Assembly (NCBI RefSeq): GCF_011745365.1 | Contig: NW_024468913.1 | Coordinates: 1-64,000 of the forward strand | From: Cryphonectria parasitica EP155 | Lineage: Eukaryota; Ascomycota; Sordariomycetes; Diaporthales; Cryphonectriaceae | Direction: 5' to 3' | DNA: 64,000 nucleotides | Part shown: in pieces, positions 46,464 to 58,319 of the stretch | Position numbering within the stretch: the first letter of the stretch is position 1 | Layout of the letters: every line of letters starts with the position of its first letter | The notes under the pieces: model-generated | What the model saw: the letters and a program-made list of their open reading frames with translations, nothing else | Database searches by the model: none | Told to the model about the DNA's origin: nothing | Position numbers and translations under genes: made by a program

Positions 46464-49100
46464 TTTCAATTGAAAAACTATTATGCTAAATTCTTGTTGC
46501 AAGCATCTATCTACTTAAATAAACAGCTTCTGCAATAGTTTCATATAGTATAAGTGCATCTTTCTGCAGATAGTATTCTGTAGATCCTCGAAAGCTATCT
46601 TTTCAGCATCTGTTAGCTTATAGTATATGCGATGTATATAAGCTTGATGCTGCAACTTCTTCCCAGATATGATTTTTTCAAGCTTACAGCTTTTAGCTAG
46701 CAGCGCTGTCTTTTGCAGTTGAAGCGGTTCTATAAGCTGCATATAATACAGGATTATTGTTTGTAGGAAACTGATTGTACTAAGATAGGTTTCAAGATTC
46801 TTAAGATTTCTAGAGAAGATTATCTTCCGAAAGGCTTCAGTGCATTTCTTTGTAGTAAACAGGCTAAGTGCATTAATATAGAAGCTAAGAAGTTTGATTA
46901 AGAGAAAACTGATATAATTTTTTGTAAGAGAAATAGAGATTTCCTTTCTGTTAAAGATATTCAGAGCGATATTGAGATGCTTCAGATAGTCTTCAAACGA
47001 ATCTGAGAAGATTACAATATTATCAATAAATGCCTTAATAAAGTGCCTGTGATTACGAAGTAGTCTGTTCATATATCTCTGAGCGTAAGCTAGCGAGTTG
47101 CAATAGCTTATTAGAGCTATTATTGATTGCTTAAGGCTATGATATATAACTATAGTCTAATGATTACAATACTTAGAATAAATAGAGAACTGGTAAAAGA
47201 AAGCTATAGCATTGATAATTGTGATGTACTGCTTACTGTATATAGCTTTAATTATATCTAACTGAAGAGGAAGGGGGTAATTATCAGGTACTGCTTACTT
47301 GTTGAAAGCTTTGAGATCTGCAATGATGCAGCTCTTTTCCTTTCCGTATACTGTTCGCTAGACTATGAAGATTAGCAATGCAAATGAATAAACATTGTTA
47401 GCGAACTCGAAGCAGCTAGCTTTGTATATTTCTTTGTATATCTGGTTGATGAACTTCTCGTTCTTGCGGGAAACAGGATAGCAGGAATGATTCAGTTTTG
47501 CATATTGCTATTCTTCTATTAAGGAGATCTTTATTATCTGATTCTCAAGCATATTAAGAGAGCTTTTGTTTTCTCATATAGCAGAATACTTTTCGATAAT
47601 CCTCTTGAATTGTCGAGCTTTGACCGGATTCTGTGAATAGATGCAAATGCTATTATCAAGGATTATTGCTAAAGCTTCGTTTAGAGCTTTAATGCTTAGA
47701 GATCTCTTGATAATGATTGAAGGTTTCCGTATATTGAAGTTGTGATTATTGAATAGTAGTATCTCAATATTCATTAAGAGGTTGATGCTATAAGCTATTT
47801 CTATATTGCTGAGGGAGTAATAAACAGCGTTGCTGTAAGATGTAAAGAATAAGCTATTCCTTAGCAGGAAATTACTAATAGAATGTATCTCTGTTTCTGC
47901 GCTCTTAGCTGTTGCAATAATCTCTAGTATGAGATTGAATTCTTCATTTACTGCTATCTGATTAACAGGAATCTTTAATGAAGATGTGAATTGTATGCTG
48001 TATGCATCTATTGTATAAATGTTAGCTAGCTAGTAGATCGATGCTAATCCTTCCAAGATAGCTGCTACTGCTAGAGCTTTTACAGTGCTCTTGAAGATAA
48101 CTTTGAATCATCTTATATTCTTACACTCGTGAATAGTTCCTATGCAGATGCTTTTGAGGATCTTGATAGCTTCTTTTGTAGCGTTGTGCAGGGTTACTAT
48201 AGGAGATGAAGAAGCATTGATCTGCATATTCAGCGCAGTGCTGTAAATCGATGTGAAAGAGAATGAGCAGCTTTTAAGCAGTTTAGCATATCTTATAGCT
48301 ACTTGAGCAGTCTTGCTAGAGCTGATAATATAAGCGTGAGCTATTCTTATCTTTCGCACTGTAGGTAAGAGGGCCTGATGCTGAATCTCGAAAGGCATCT
48401 GGAAGTTGCTTTGTTCTGAATATATAATAGCTTAATTCTTGTAATTGATAATAGCTTTGCAAGCTTTAAGCTATCCGTTGTTAATAAGAGCTTCAGCAGG
48501 TAGGTTATCTACAATCCATGCTTCAGCATGCTAATATAGCAGTTCAGAAGAGCTGTTGGCATGCCTGCTACAGGCGTAGAAGTCTCATTCAGCGTATTTG
48601 AATAGCATGATTGTGCTCTTTCCCACATCCCTGATCTTTTGAAGCTTGTAAACTGAGATCTCAGCAGCAGGGAACTGATTAAGGAACTGTTAGTCTACTA
48701 AGTTGTAACTAGTGCTAGTATCTTTATAGAAGATTATATCAGATTTGGTGGGAGTAGCTTGTATAGTGATTTTCATGTGAGTATAACTGCTGATAAGCTT
48801 ATTTAGCTGCTTTTTGAGCGTAGCTTCTGTAAGAATGTTTTTATTATAGTATTGAACTGGTGATATGCTTGTTTCAAGCGAAGTAGTTCCAAAAGATATA
48901 ATATGCTTCAGATATTTCTTAATCTCTTTAAAGATATTTGTTTTCTGATTTCGATTCTGGCAAGCGCTTATATACTGGAATATCTAGCTTCGAGAATCAA
49001 ACTCTTTATTATAGAAGATATATATGCAATTAACTGAGTAATTGACTTTGCATAAGTTGTAGATGCAGCTTACAGAGCTAAGCGATTGAGAGTAGTATGA
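46464..49100 (-). pseudogene. Element 3 pol: RT and protease part
   Basis: The open stretch 47,072-46,515 is reverse transcriptase palm and connection; it contains FIDNIVIFSDSF where FIDD is the catalytic motif, then the thumb and start of RNase H. Further right (47,100-48,400) lie the RT fingers and the protease region with several short frames. Stops are frequent. The left end was continuous with 39,145 before element 2 arrived. Confidence 0.75.
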
Positions 49101-51344
49101 TAAGGTTAGCAAGAATAATCGTTTAGAATTATCGATTCAGTATATCTATCTATTGCTAAATGAAGATAAATTATTACTGTTATTCTCAAAGAGCATATTT
49201 TCATTCTTATTCTTAGTAATATTGTAAGCTTTCTTTTTGTTGGAAATCGCTAAGCAACTCCAGTTGCATTTCTTGTAATTCTTAGACTTGCTATCCTTTC
49301 TGGATTAATCATAATTACAGTTGCAGTTGCAATCTCGAGGCTTGTTGCAATTGGAATCCCAGTTTTGATATAAATTGCAATCTCAAGGCTTGTATCTTGA
49401 GGAACGAGTTACGCTCTTATTACAATAGCTTAACTGATCTTTGTTGCAGCAGTTATAATTACAATCTCTTCTGCAATTATAATCGCAGTTATCTTAATAA
49501 TCTCGGTTGTTGCAGCAGTTGCTGCTAATGTAAGAGTTGTACTTGCAAGCTAAGGAATAGTCTCAATAACTATTCTTTTCTCTGTAGTATTTAGAGTAGC
49601 ATTAATTAGCAATATTGATTAAAATGCTCTTAATCTGCTCAATCTTCTTTATATACTTGTTCAGAATATTGTAGCAATAAGAAGAAGCAAGATAGTGCTG
49701 AATGCATTTATTCATCTTGCTTCAGATGTTATTCAAGACGCTTTTCTAGTTGAGATTCTCGCAGTTGAGAATGCTTATACTGTGTATGTATCGAAGATTT
49801 TTCTGAATAAACTTTTGCAGAGCAAACTTGTTCTCAGCAATGTTTCTCAAGATTAGATAGCTTTTGCAGAATTTTTGTATAGTATGCATAGATTTCATAG
49901 CGAATTGCTGAGCTAGGAGATTAGTAATAATGCTATATTCTTCTTAACAAAGCTTAGCGCACTTAGTATTGATTAATTCATTAGTTTACTAGTAAATAGC
50001 AGCATCTTATAGTAAGATGCTGAATATGTGCAATATCTCGTTCTCAATATCAGCATTATTCGTGCTATCTTTGAGAAACTCAAGATAGTTTAGAAAGGAT
50101 CAGATATTAGTAAAGATGAGATTTTTGCTGATTATAATCATGCTAATATCTTTGGGATTGTTGTATTTAGAGTTGAAGATTCCAAGTTCTTCTCTTTTTA
50201 TTTTAGTAATATGCTGAATGCTTGATTAGTTAGAGAATGGAGTATTATTATGCTAGTTATGAGGATTGCTTGATCTAGGTTCTAGAGGCCTGTTAGAAGG
50301 ATGATAGCTTCTGTTATTGCTTCCTTAGTTGTTGGAGTTGTTATTCGAATCATCAGAGTTATCTCCTCCAGCGCTATAGTGAATAGCTTGTTAGAAAGCT
50401 GCTGAACCTTGTAAAGAGCCAGGTACAGCGGGAAGTAGATTATTATTGCTAGCTTGAAAGCGAATATCTGAAGCAGTAGCTTCAGGGCTAAGCTTGAAGT
50501 AATGTATCAGCTGAGCTAGCATATTAGTTTATTTACTAACTTAAGTATCAAGAGCTTCTTGTTTAATAGCTATTGTAGCTTGCTGGATCTTAAGATGCGC
50601 TACAGCTTCCGAAGTCTTCCTGATTTTCAGATTTGCATGAATTGCAGCTATCTTAGCATTATCAGCCTGCATTTTGATATAATGAATATACTTCTTGAAG
50701 GCAGAGTTGTTTGAGAAGTTAGCTGGTTCTTTAGGATTCTTGTATTAGAGAGTGCTAGTCTTGCGTTGCGCAGCAGGGGATTCGAATAGTGCTGAGCTGT
50801 TGCTATAGTAGTTTCCTGCCTGGAATGGGTTGTTCTGACTGGCGGTTTCTTCTTCTCGAGAGGCTATTGCATCTTTACTTGTTGAGCATCTGTAAAGAAG
50901 TTTGGGATCTTTGCTTAGCTGTGTTGCTAGACTGGTAGCTAGATTGGCTGTAGTAGCACGATAGATAGGTGATTAAGTTGGATTTTTTGAGAAACTGCTC
51001 ATAGTTAGCTCAGCTTGTCTGATTATCTTGCTAGGGTTAAAATCAATAATGAATTGCTGTTAATCAAGCTAATTAGCAATAAGCAATAGATGGATATAAA
51101 AGCTAGGGAATGGTTTAAGCTTCTCAGATGAGCGTGCTGTAATCAGAGTAACTTGTGGCATCTGCGCGAGGATGTCTATAGTGCTTGCGAGGATCAGAGT
51201 ATGCTTGCTGATTTCAACTGCCAGAGCTTCCATCAGCAATGGAGTAAAAGGAAAAAACAGCTTAGCTGTGAATGCTTGTGAATGCCTGTAGGCGTGTTTT
51301 TGATGGTTTTTTGTGGTGTTTTTGATGAAAACGCCTGTTTGCAA
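49101..51344 (-). pseudogene. Element 3 gag
   Basis: The frame begins at an ATG near 51,344 (MQTGVFIKNTTKN, 91 codons open) and can be followed through Ser/Asn/Gln-rich sequence to a strikingly Cys/Asn-rich region at 49,290-49,560, where CNYNC-like words alternate; this is the likely nucleocapsid, with its zinc knuckles blurred by mutation. 51,345-51,570 is the GC-balanced leader between gag and the right LTR. Confidence 0.6.
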
Positions 51345-51570
51345 GGTTTCAGGTGAGCGTAACGCATCAGGGAAGTCCGTAGCACAGTCTCAGGTAAGCG
51401 TGGTGCTAAGAGCTTGTTGTTTTGGTACTACAATCTTCATAATAGTGGGCTTTTGGTGTTTTTGGGTTGCCAAGGCCACTGATTTCCCAGGTGGGCGTAT
51501 TAGCGCAGTAGCTTCGTGGGGTGAATCCTCAAGGAATTCCTCAATGCAGTGTATGATCGTAGCTACTACT

Positions 51571-51803
51571 TGTAGAAGGCACTCTAGGGGCTGTACAAAT
51601 GGTAGAAGGGAAGATGATTCTTCAATTAATCTATCTCAAGGCACGCTTGCTAATTGCCTTCTATATAGAAGGCAATTAGCACTAGTTCCAACTGAGCTAG
51701 CGTACCTGGCAACTCACTGCCTTTCCATTGAATGGCTCAGGCCAGTGAGTCAGGGTGGCCACCCAGGCCTCATTCACCTAAGGCCCCTATGGCCACTGCC
51801 ACA
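51571..51803 (-). repeat. Element 3 LTR, right
   Basis: 233 bp, TGTAGAAGG...CTGCCACA, followed by ATTAA. It appears to be the less mutated of the pair. Confidence 0.92.
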
Positions 51804-52519
51804 ATTAAACAATATCTTCAATACTATATTAATCAGAAATAGAATAACTGAATTAATCTATTGCTTCTTATATAGTTCGCTTATAATAGCATAGATATAA
51901 GCATAACAAAGAAGTTACTATTCTTCATATTCTATAAATACAATCCAACAGCTTATTACAAAGTACTGCTAGAAGCAGATATAGAAGCTGTAAATAAAAG
52001 AATTAAGAAGATTAAGAAAGTTTAGAAAGAATTCTAATCAAAACTATAATTTGTTCAGAAATGAATAGCATAATATGCAAACTCCAAAAGAATTAAGAAA
52101 CTAATTCTACAGAAGGGAGATAAGATCTATCTACTTCAGAAAAACATCAAAACAATCAAATCTAGCAACAAATTTAATTATAAAAAATTAGAACTATTCA
52201 AGATCTTGCAATAAATTTTCTTAGTTAATTACAAACTAGCATTATCTTATAGAATAAGAATATACTCAGTTTTCCATATCTTATTGCTAGAATCAGCAGT
52301 ATAGGAAATATTAGAGAATGATATAGTAGAAGTAGAAAATAATGAATCAGAATATAAGATAGAGAAAATCCTTAAGTATAAAAGTACAAACAATACAAGA
52401 GAATATCTTATCAAATGGAAAGATTACTTAGCAAGCGAAAATTCATGGAAACTACAGAAAAATATCAAAAATACTCAGAAAAAAGTAGCTGAATATTGGA
52501 AAAAGAGAGAAACCAGCAC

Positions 52520-53137
52520 CTAGGACAATCGCTCCGTCCCAGACCAAGACTCGGGATAAGCCTCTTAAGCATCAGAAGAACCTTCATCACCTTCAATACT
52601 ATTCATATCGCTTAAAAAGAAATAATCCAACATACTATCAGAAGATCAGAAGAGCTCTTCTAAAACCAAAGCAGAAAACTTCTTAGGAAGAGAATCAATA
52701 GGAATACAAGCCTGCTGCTCTCTCGCTAGCTTCTCCGCTTCTATACAATCAAGCTCCTCAATCGTATCCAGACTACGATGGATAGCGCATGCTATTTTCT
52801 CAGCTTACAGCTTGCGCTGTTTCCGCAGCCAGCGCACCTTAGCTGTAGCACGCTCTAGCTCCTCCTCTGCATTATCAAGAGCAGCTTCAGCAGCGGAATG
52901 CTGAGCTACAATCTTTTCCATCTATGATAGCAACAATCTGTATATATCACAATTCCCACGCTTGTACTTAATGCATTCCGTATAGCATAACGAATCTTCC
53001 TCAGAAGCAAGGCAGCAAGCTTTGCAACTGCTGCAGAAGGAATACATCAGCATTTCAATATAACAAGAAAGAGCAATAAGCCAGAGAAAGGTAGACTGTT
53101 CTGTCTTTTTGTAGCAAGTTTTATCAATTCTGCTCAT
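52520..53137 (-). pseudogene. Antisense Cys-rich/coiled-coil gene, copy 0 version
   Basis: 618 bp from ATG (rc 53,135-53,137) to a stop (rc 52,520-52,522). MSRIDKTCYKKTEQ start, Cys-rich region with CSSCKACC and CYTEC, helical KIVAQHSAAEAAL segment, acidic end ERLS. Several stops at former Trp or Gln codons. Same length class as copy B (618 bp) and element A (621 bp). Confidence 0.65.
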
Positions 53138-53230
53138 TGTTCGGATTAGGAAGATAAGATCATATACAGAAGATTTGCCAGAATACTTATAAAAGATTGT
53201 TGGGAACAATAACTAATAGAAGGAAGATAA

Positions 53231-53692
53231 TGTTATAATTTATCTAATATGCACTTTACAAAACAGATTACGAGTAATAAGAATCAGATATCATGATTCA
53301 ACATCAAACAACTAACAAGAATTATATAATCTAGGATTAGAATTATAGATTACAATTAATCAGAAAGGGATTGGAGCAGTTAATAATTAGTTCTCACAAT
53401 TCAAGCAGTAAACTGTAATAATCAATCACCAACCCTTACAATCCATACTGAAGAATTGGATATATAAGAATACGTTCATTATCATTAGATAGATTCAGTA
53501 TATAGCTCTTCAGTTGTTAATCTAAGTATTCAGTCTTCTATACTGAGTAGCTCCAAAAGCAGTGAATACTTGCATCGCTCATCAGAACTTGTACGGTTCC
53601 GTATTCAAGAACTTGATACTTTGATACCGCTCTTGTTAGCATAAATCTCTCGTATACTTAGGAATCTTCGGATTACTGCAGTGCTCATTACA
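53231..53692 (+). repeat. Copy 0 3' LTR
   Basis: 462 bp, TGTTAT...ATTACA. It is followed by ACTGC, which matches the point where copy 0 entered another LTR. Confidence 0.85.
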
Positions 53693-54130
53693 ACTGCAGT
53701 AATCCGAAGATTTCAAAGTATATAATGAGTTTTATATTAACAAGAGCAGTGCTAAGTATAAGCTTTGAATATGGAAATACAACTGAGTAACTGTGCAAGT
53801 ATTCACTGTTTTTGGAGCTATTAGAGTAAGAGAGTAATCTGATACTTAGATTGATAATTAAAGAGCTATATACTGAATCTATCTAATGGTAATGAATGTG
53901 TTCTTATATATTCAGCTCTTTAGTATGAATATGTTGGATAGCAACATATCCAAGTTATCCTGCTAGCTCTGGATAGCATATATCCAAAGCTATCCTTTCT
54001 GATTGGTCATGCCTATAACCCTAACTCTGGGTTATGTAATCAATGCTTTATCAGAACGTTGGATTCTTAACACCTGGTCCTTGTTACTTGTGACCTGTTT
54101 CGTGACCTGCATGTTGGATGAGTTATAACA
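53693..54130 (-). repeat. Variant chromovirus LTR, reverse orientation
   Basis: Starts ACTGCAGTAATCCGAAG, i.e. missing the first bases of the reverse-complemented LTR end because copy 0 inserted there, and ends ...GAGTTATAACA. It differs from the A/C type by an inserted palindromic stretch built from GGATAGC and ATATCC around 53,935-53,995. The 5 bases after it (CTTCT) would be its duplication. Confidence 0.72.
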
Positions 54131-54277
54131 CTTCTATATAGAAGGGCAATTGGCACTAGTTCCAACTGGGCTAGCATATCTAGCAACTTACTGCTTTTCT
54201 ATTGAATAGCTCAGGCCAGTGAGTCAGGGTGGCCAGCCAGGCCTCATTCACTCGAGGCCTCTATAGCCTCTGCCACA
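54131..54277 (-). repeat. Partial element-3-type LTR
   Basis: Matches the last 147 bp of the 233-bp element 3 LTR, ending CTGCCACA. Its missing 5' part was presumably displaced by the variant chromovirus insertion. Confidence 0.8.
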
Positions 54278-54841
54278 GCTCGCTTGAAAGGCCTTTCGAG
54301 CCAGAATATCAAGTCTGGATGGAATGCTTCAGGCTTATAGCCTGTTAGACCTTCCAAGCCACTTCTCAGCCCTCTTCTCCTCGAGAACACCTCTCAGTTC
54401 ATCCAGATTCAGGCAAATTCAAAGTCAACAGCATCAAAAGCAGCCCAGAATACCCTGAAAGCCTCCTCAGGCTAGGCAGTTATCTTTTCAATGCCTTGCG
54501 AAGCTCAAGATATATACTATTAACTACAGCAGAATCAGCACCAGCTTTCATCTTTGCTAGTACAACGTATACTTTTCAGGAAGATATGCAAAGCATTCAG
54601 TGAGAGGGATGTCGAACTAGCTAGAGCCCTGGAAAAGAATGAGGTATTGGAAAAGCAGGCTGAGGCCAGAAAGCTAACTAAAAGAAGGAAGGTAGATACA
54701 AGCCCAAATTCGAGGTTTGCAGATATTGAGGCTATACAGAAAGCTCAAAATGCAGTCAACAGGAATGACGATAGTCTAAATGAAGAGAGCGATGCCGAAT
54801 TACCTACTAATGAGGAGAACTGTATCGTAGTAGCTGATTAG
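54278..54841 (+). pseudogene. Pogo-type (DDE) transposase, C-terminal remnant
   Basis: Reading frame starts at the LTR junction with RLKGLSSQNIKSGWNASGL, a sequence typical of the end of the DDE domain of fungal pogo/Fot-type transposases, then a variable linker and a final helical, basic segment with KRRKVDTSPNSRFADIEAI. The last 95 codons (54,554-54,841) are open. At least two stops lie upstream, and the N-terminal DNA-binding and first DDE parts are gone, cut off by the LTR insertion. The GC-rich G-tract at 54,893-54,945 may include the transposon terminus. Confidence 0.7.
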
Positions 54842-55380
54842 GAAGAGAAATGTATATAAATCAATGTATATATATATATGCGATGTAGCTGGCCAGGGGT
54901 GTCCACAAGGGGGGGGTGTTCACAAGGGGGTGCTTCGACTTATAGTCTCTGGAGAGCCCTAAAATACTGATGCGAAATTGTTGAGCATATGGCTGCTGAG
55001 CTTATCAGAATTCTTGATTGCAGGCTGACTTAGGCAACCTTGGAGTATAATAGTGCTCCTTGGTGATAAAGTGACTGGATGGTCTTTCTGATCTCAGCTG
55101 CAAAGGATTGGAACTTTGGTCTGGATGACCTTTATCCAGATGGATTGAGATAACTGCTGTAGCGTATCGCAGAATAGATATTCAATAGGCACAAGGATTT
55201 AGTTCTTGTACGATTTGCCTGATGACAGGGCCTATGGAACTGATCTGAGCGCTTGTCTTGCTGCATTCCCTCGACTTTGTTTCGGTTTATAAATATATTG
55301 CGAGCGGCACTACCCTCCTTTTCCAGCGATACACGAGCTGAATACAAGTAAATCCAATTTTTCCGACTATTTTCGTGCTA
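54842..55380. other. Transition from repeats to unique DNA
   Basis: Contains a TATATA tract (54,867-54,880), a G-rich tract with two GTGTYCACAAGGGGG copies (54,897-54,945), then balanced sequence in which I recognise no gene. It lies just 3' of the P450 gene. Confidence 0.4.
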
Positions 55381-57275
55381 CTATGCTGCTGCCTTTTCTC
55401 GTGATGTGAATGTAAGTTTCAATGCGCCTGGATTAGCAGTGAAGGAATCCGTCATGTCGGCCCATACGTGGCTGCCATCCTCGCCTGTAGCGTAACGAAT
55501 ATTGAAGCTCGAGAGAAGCATGCTCAGGCAGAGGCGCACCTCCAAGAGGCCCAAGTTCTTGCCAGGACAAGAATGACGGCCTGTTGTAATCTAAGTCAGT
55601 ACAGAAAGGATGAAATGAAAATCTAGGACGAGGAATGGAACTACATAAGCGTACCGTTGTTAAAGGGATTGAAGGCGCGCTTGTCTTTGACCATCTCAGG
55701 CTTGGTTGTCCACCGCTCTGGCACAAACTCTGAGGCGCGCTCAAAAGCGTTTTCAACTGTTCCTGTTAGTGACGAATGACATAGTGGGAGAATTGGTCTT
55801 ACGGCGACTGATGGTGTATCGCGGCGCTACTATTGTCGTGTACGGTGGGATGACGGTATCGCCAATGGTGATGGGCTCGTCTGTCGTCATCCTGATGCCG
55901 CCTGTTGGGACAACAGGGTATAGGCGCATGACCTCGTTCAGGATTGCATTCAGGTTGGTCAGTTCCGCCAGACCCTCGATATCATCCCACGCGCGCAGCG
56001 TGTCGATCTCTGCGCGCACTGTTTCCTGCATATTTATATCATCGGCGAGCTCTTTGAGTGTGAAAATCAGGGTCGTTGCGATGGTATGGCTGCTTCTGTT
56101 AGCTACTGGCTTGCGCCGCCCACCGGGGATTACTGACCTTCCAGCGATGATCATGGCGAATGCATCTCCGTAGAGGTTATTTATACTGACTGTATCGTCT
56201 GTTCTCCGCTCCGCCTCGATCATCCAGTAGCTAGCGTCCGTCTTTGCTGAGTCCCTCTCCAATCGATCCTCCATTATGCTCTTTGCAAGTTTAACAAGAG
56301 CAGCCCAGAGCAGCTGCGATTTAGGCAAGAAGGTAAAAGCAACATGAGCAAGCCACGGAGCTGGCGTTACTGTACCCAAAATCCCCAGACCATTGCGGAG
56401 CAGTTGGACAAGGCCAGACCATTCATGCTTATCCAGCATGCCAAACGGTTTATTAAAAGCCAGCTCACCCATGGTATCAGTCGTGAAGTATGACATCCAT
56501 TCGGTAACGTTGAGTGGCTGGCCTTGACGCTCCTGAAAGGCCTCGCCCATCTTGTACAAAGCGCGCAGTACAATATTCTTCTCGTCATGGACAGCTGGGA
56601 GTCTCATCAGTCATGCTTTATCGAAATTGAAATCGTGAAGACTCACCCTTGACACTGAGCGCAGTGTTCCAAACTCTCCGTCTCGGTGCGTAGCCTGCCT
56701 TTTCGCGCACCGAATTGATTGCGACCATAGGATACAGCATGTCATACCACGGTGCCTTAATGCACGTGGTCCCCGTACCTCCAATGGCCTCGAATACCTG
56801 AGGATGGAAGACCGTCAACTCACCAGGACCTTATCTTGCGTTAGCAATCCGAGCTAGAGCCTTTCCTTTCGATCGACCACTTACCTGTGCGGACAAAGGG
56901 TCCATATTCGTGGTAGAGCTTGTCAAGCAGCAGATAGTTCTGCTGACTTGGCGCAACCCTGAAGACGTGCCACAGCTTCGAGATCCTCCACATGAGCGGG
57001 CCAGGGAAGGATCGTAGCGGATGAAAGGCCAGCCGGTAAACAGTCATGCTCGCGAAGAGGGCGCTGAGGAAGGATGCTGCCGCAAGGCTCGTCTCCTTCA
57101 GCGCATGTCCCTCGCCATATCGAGCACGCAGCGCCAGGCCGACGAAAAATAGCAGACAGCCAAGCTGCACATATTTTGGTGCTCGCAGGTGGTGCTCGTC
57201 CCGGATGAAGATCAGGTTGTGCGAGAGCAAGCCGGCCAGAGCGGAGGCGATAGCGAGCTCTGTGTAGGGTGCCAT
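55381..57275 (-). CDS. Cytochrome P450 monooxygenase, six exons
   Basis: Predicted exons (minus): 57,275-56,885; 56,829-56,647; 56,594-56,138; 56,095-55,803; 55,762-55,655; 55,580-55,381. All introns are 39-74 bp with GT-AG ends, phases agree, and the sum is 1,632 bp (543 aa), a usual size for microsomal fungal P450s. The N-terminus has hydrophobic segments (about 38-56 and 68-88) for ER anchoring, then the proline hinge FHPLRSFPGP. The I-helix has AGRSSHT (about 342-348), the K-helix E398-V-M-R401, and the heme loop PFNNGRHSCPGK has ligand Cys482. Such enzymes use O2 and NADPH-P450 reductase to hydroxylate or otherwise oxidise a small molecule. Neighbours (UbiA enzyme, MFS exporter) suggest tailoring of an isoprenoid. 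Substrate not deducible. No frame damage seen. Confidence 0.9.
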
Positions 57276-58319
57276 ATTTGCTAATGCAGATGAAAATGGT
57301 GCAGATGCTGGAATAAGAAGAGACTCGACGCACTCAATGGCAAAGGGTGTGTGAACGATAAAATAAGGTGGAAGATCTGAACGACTTGGGATAAGGTGAA
57401 GACTACGCAGCGTCGAATGTGCGCTGGGAGAGGAACTACCGAGATACGAGTATCCGCAGGGTCGGTCAATTGATATACAAACGATGACATACGTAACAAC
57501 CTTTTTTATGTATAAAAAGTAATTATCTTTATAAAGATGGTTAATTGAATAATATATTAAAAGATAGAAGACGTAACGAATATTGTAATAAAAATAAAAT
57601 AACAAAAAATAGTCTAACACTTTAACGAGACCGTGAAGTTTTATATTTTTAATAATCATGTAAAAATTATAAAATTATTAAGCTATTATTATCTTATTTT
57701 TTTCTTTATTTTTATTTAACTATTATTAATATTAGTATTCCTATTATTTTACTTATTTTTAATGTTATTAATATTATTATTTATATATAAGATACATACT
57801 AATTCCATGCCTTCCCAGCCTCCTTTGCTCTTTCATCCAAAGGAGGGCAAATTTATTGCATTGCTAGTAGCAATCAAGGCGGCAGGGAGGGAGAGATGGG
57901 CGCAGTGCAATCACACCCAAGGCCCCACACACACGTCTCACATGCAGACTACAGATTGAACCTAACTTTTAATTGTCACCGCATCGCACTATACCGTTCA
58001 CAACCCTTTCTAAGGATTCACTGCTCGAGGATCATCATCCTCCTCTGCCCACCACATTCGCCCCCAATGTCACCAATGTCTCCATGTCAGCGGCGGCCAA
58101 AAGGGGAACTAGGGCCATGCAGGTGTCATTCCCTTGTCGCCATCCTCTTCATCTTTCTTTTTCTCTCGAGAGGTTACCTCTGCGACACTCGCTTCTCCAT
58201 TCTTGCTTACACACACTCTTTTGGAGGTCTTTAGCAGTTCCGAGACTTGGCTTGGACACAGTTGTTATCCATCATTCTTCACGTTCGACTGTCAAAACTT
58301 TTTTGGAAAGACGTAGATC
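57276..58319. promoter_or_regulatory. Divergent promoter region between P450 and 7TM genes
   Basis: About 1 kb separating two divergently transcribed genes. It contains a very AT-rich block (about 57,485-57,800) with decayed look, then GC-balanced sequence with CT-rich stretches (58,000-58,240) before the 7TM start. I see no defined binding site; the AT block may be an old insertion. Confidence 0.4.

Larger units (their letters stand above)
36517..51803 (-). mobile_element. Element 3: Ty3/gypsy element, minus orientation, split by element 2
   Basis: 233-bp LTRs at 36,517-36,749 and 51,571-51,803 (TGTAGAA...CTACA/CCACA), flanked by ATTAA on both sides (36,512-36,516; 51,804-51,808). In element A the corresponding empty site reads ATCGA (about 34,234). 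Removing element 2 and its 5-bp duplication leaves 7,974 bp. Coding sequence is on the minus strand: gag near the right LTR, pol running left. The interior is strongly decayed and AT-rich, but roughly 400-500 bp next to each LTR are GC-balanced and barely mutated. Confidence 0.92.
51804..53692 (+). mobile_element. Copy 0, right piece with 3' LTR
   Basis: Resumes copy 0 integrase at the position corresponding to 34,234 of element A, passes through the chromodomain (52,370-52,450, IKWKDYLASENS, degraded), the antisense gene, and a 462-bp 3' LTR (53,231-53,692, ending ATTACA). The chromodomain frame stops at 52,521, again overlapping the stop of the antisense gene. This is the oldest chromovirus here and carries the heaviest decay. 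Confidence 0.88.

Noticed and set aside
55132..55347. A 71-codon minus-strand frame 3' of the P450 gene
   Set aside because: No recognisable domain and no supporting context; left as unassigned spacer.
56618..56818. Independent small protein in the P450 locus
   Set aside because: It is exon 2 of the P450 read through into an intron.
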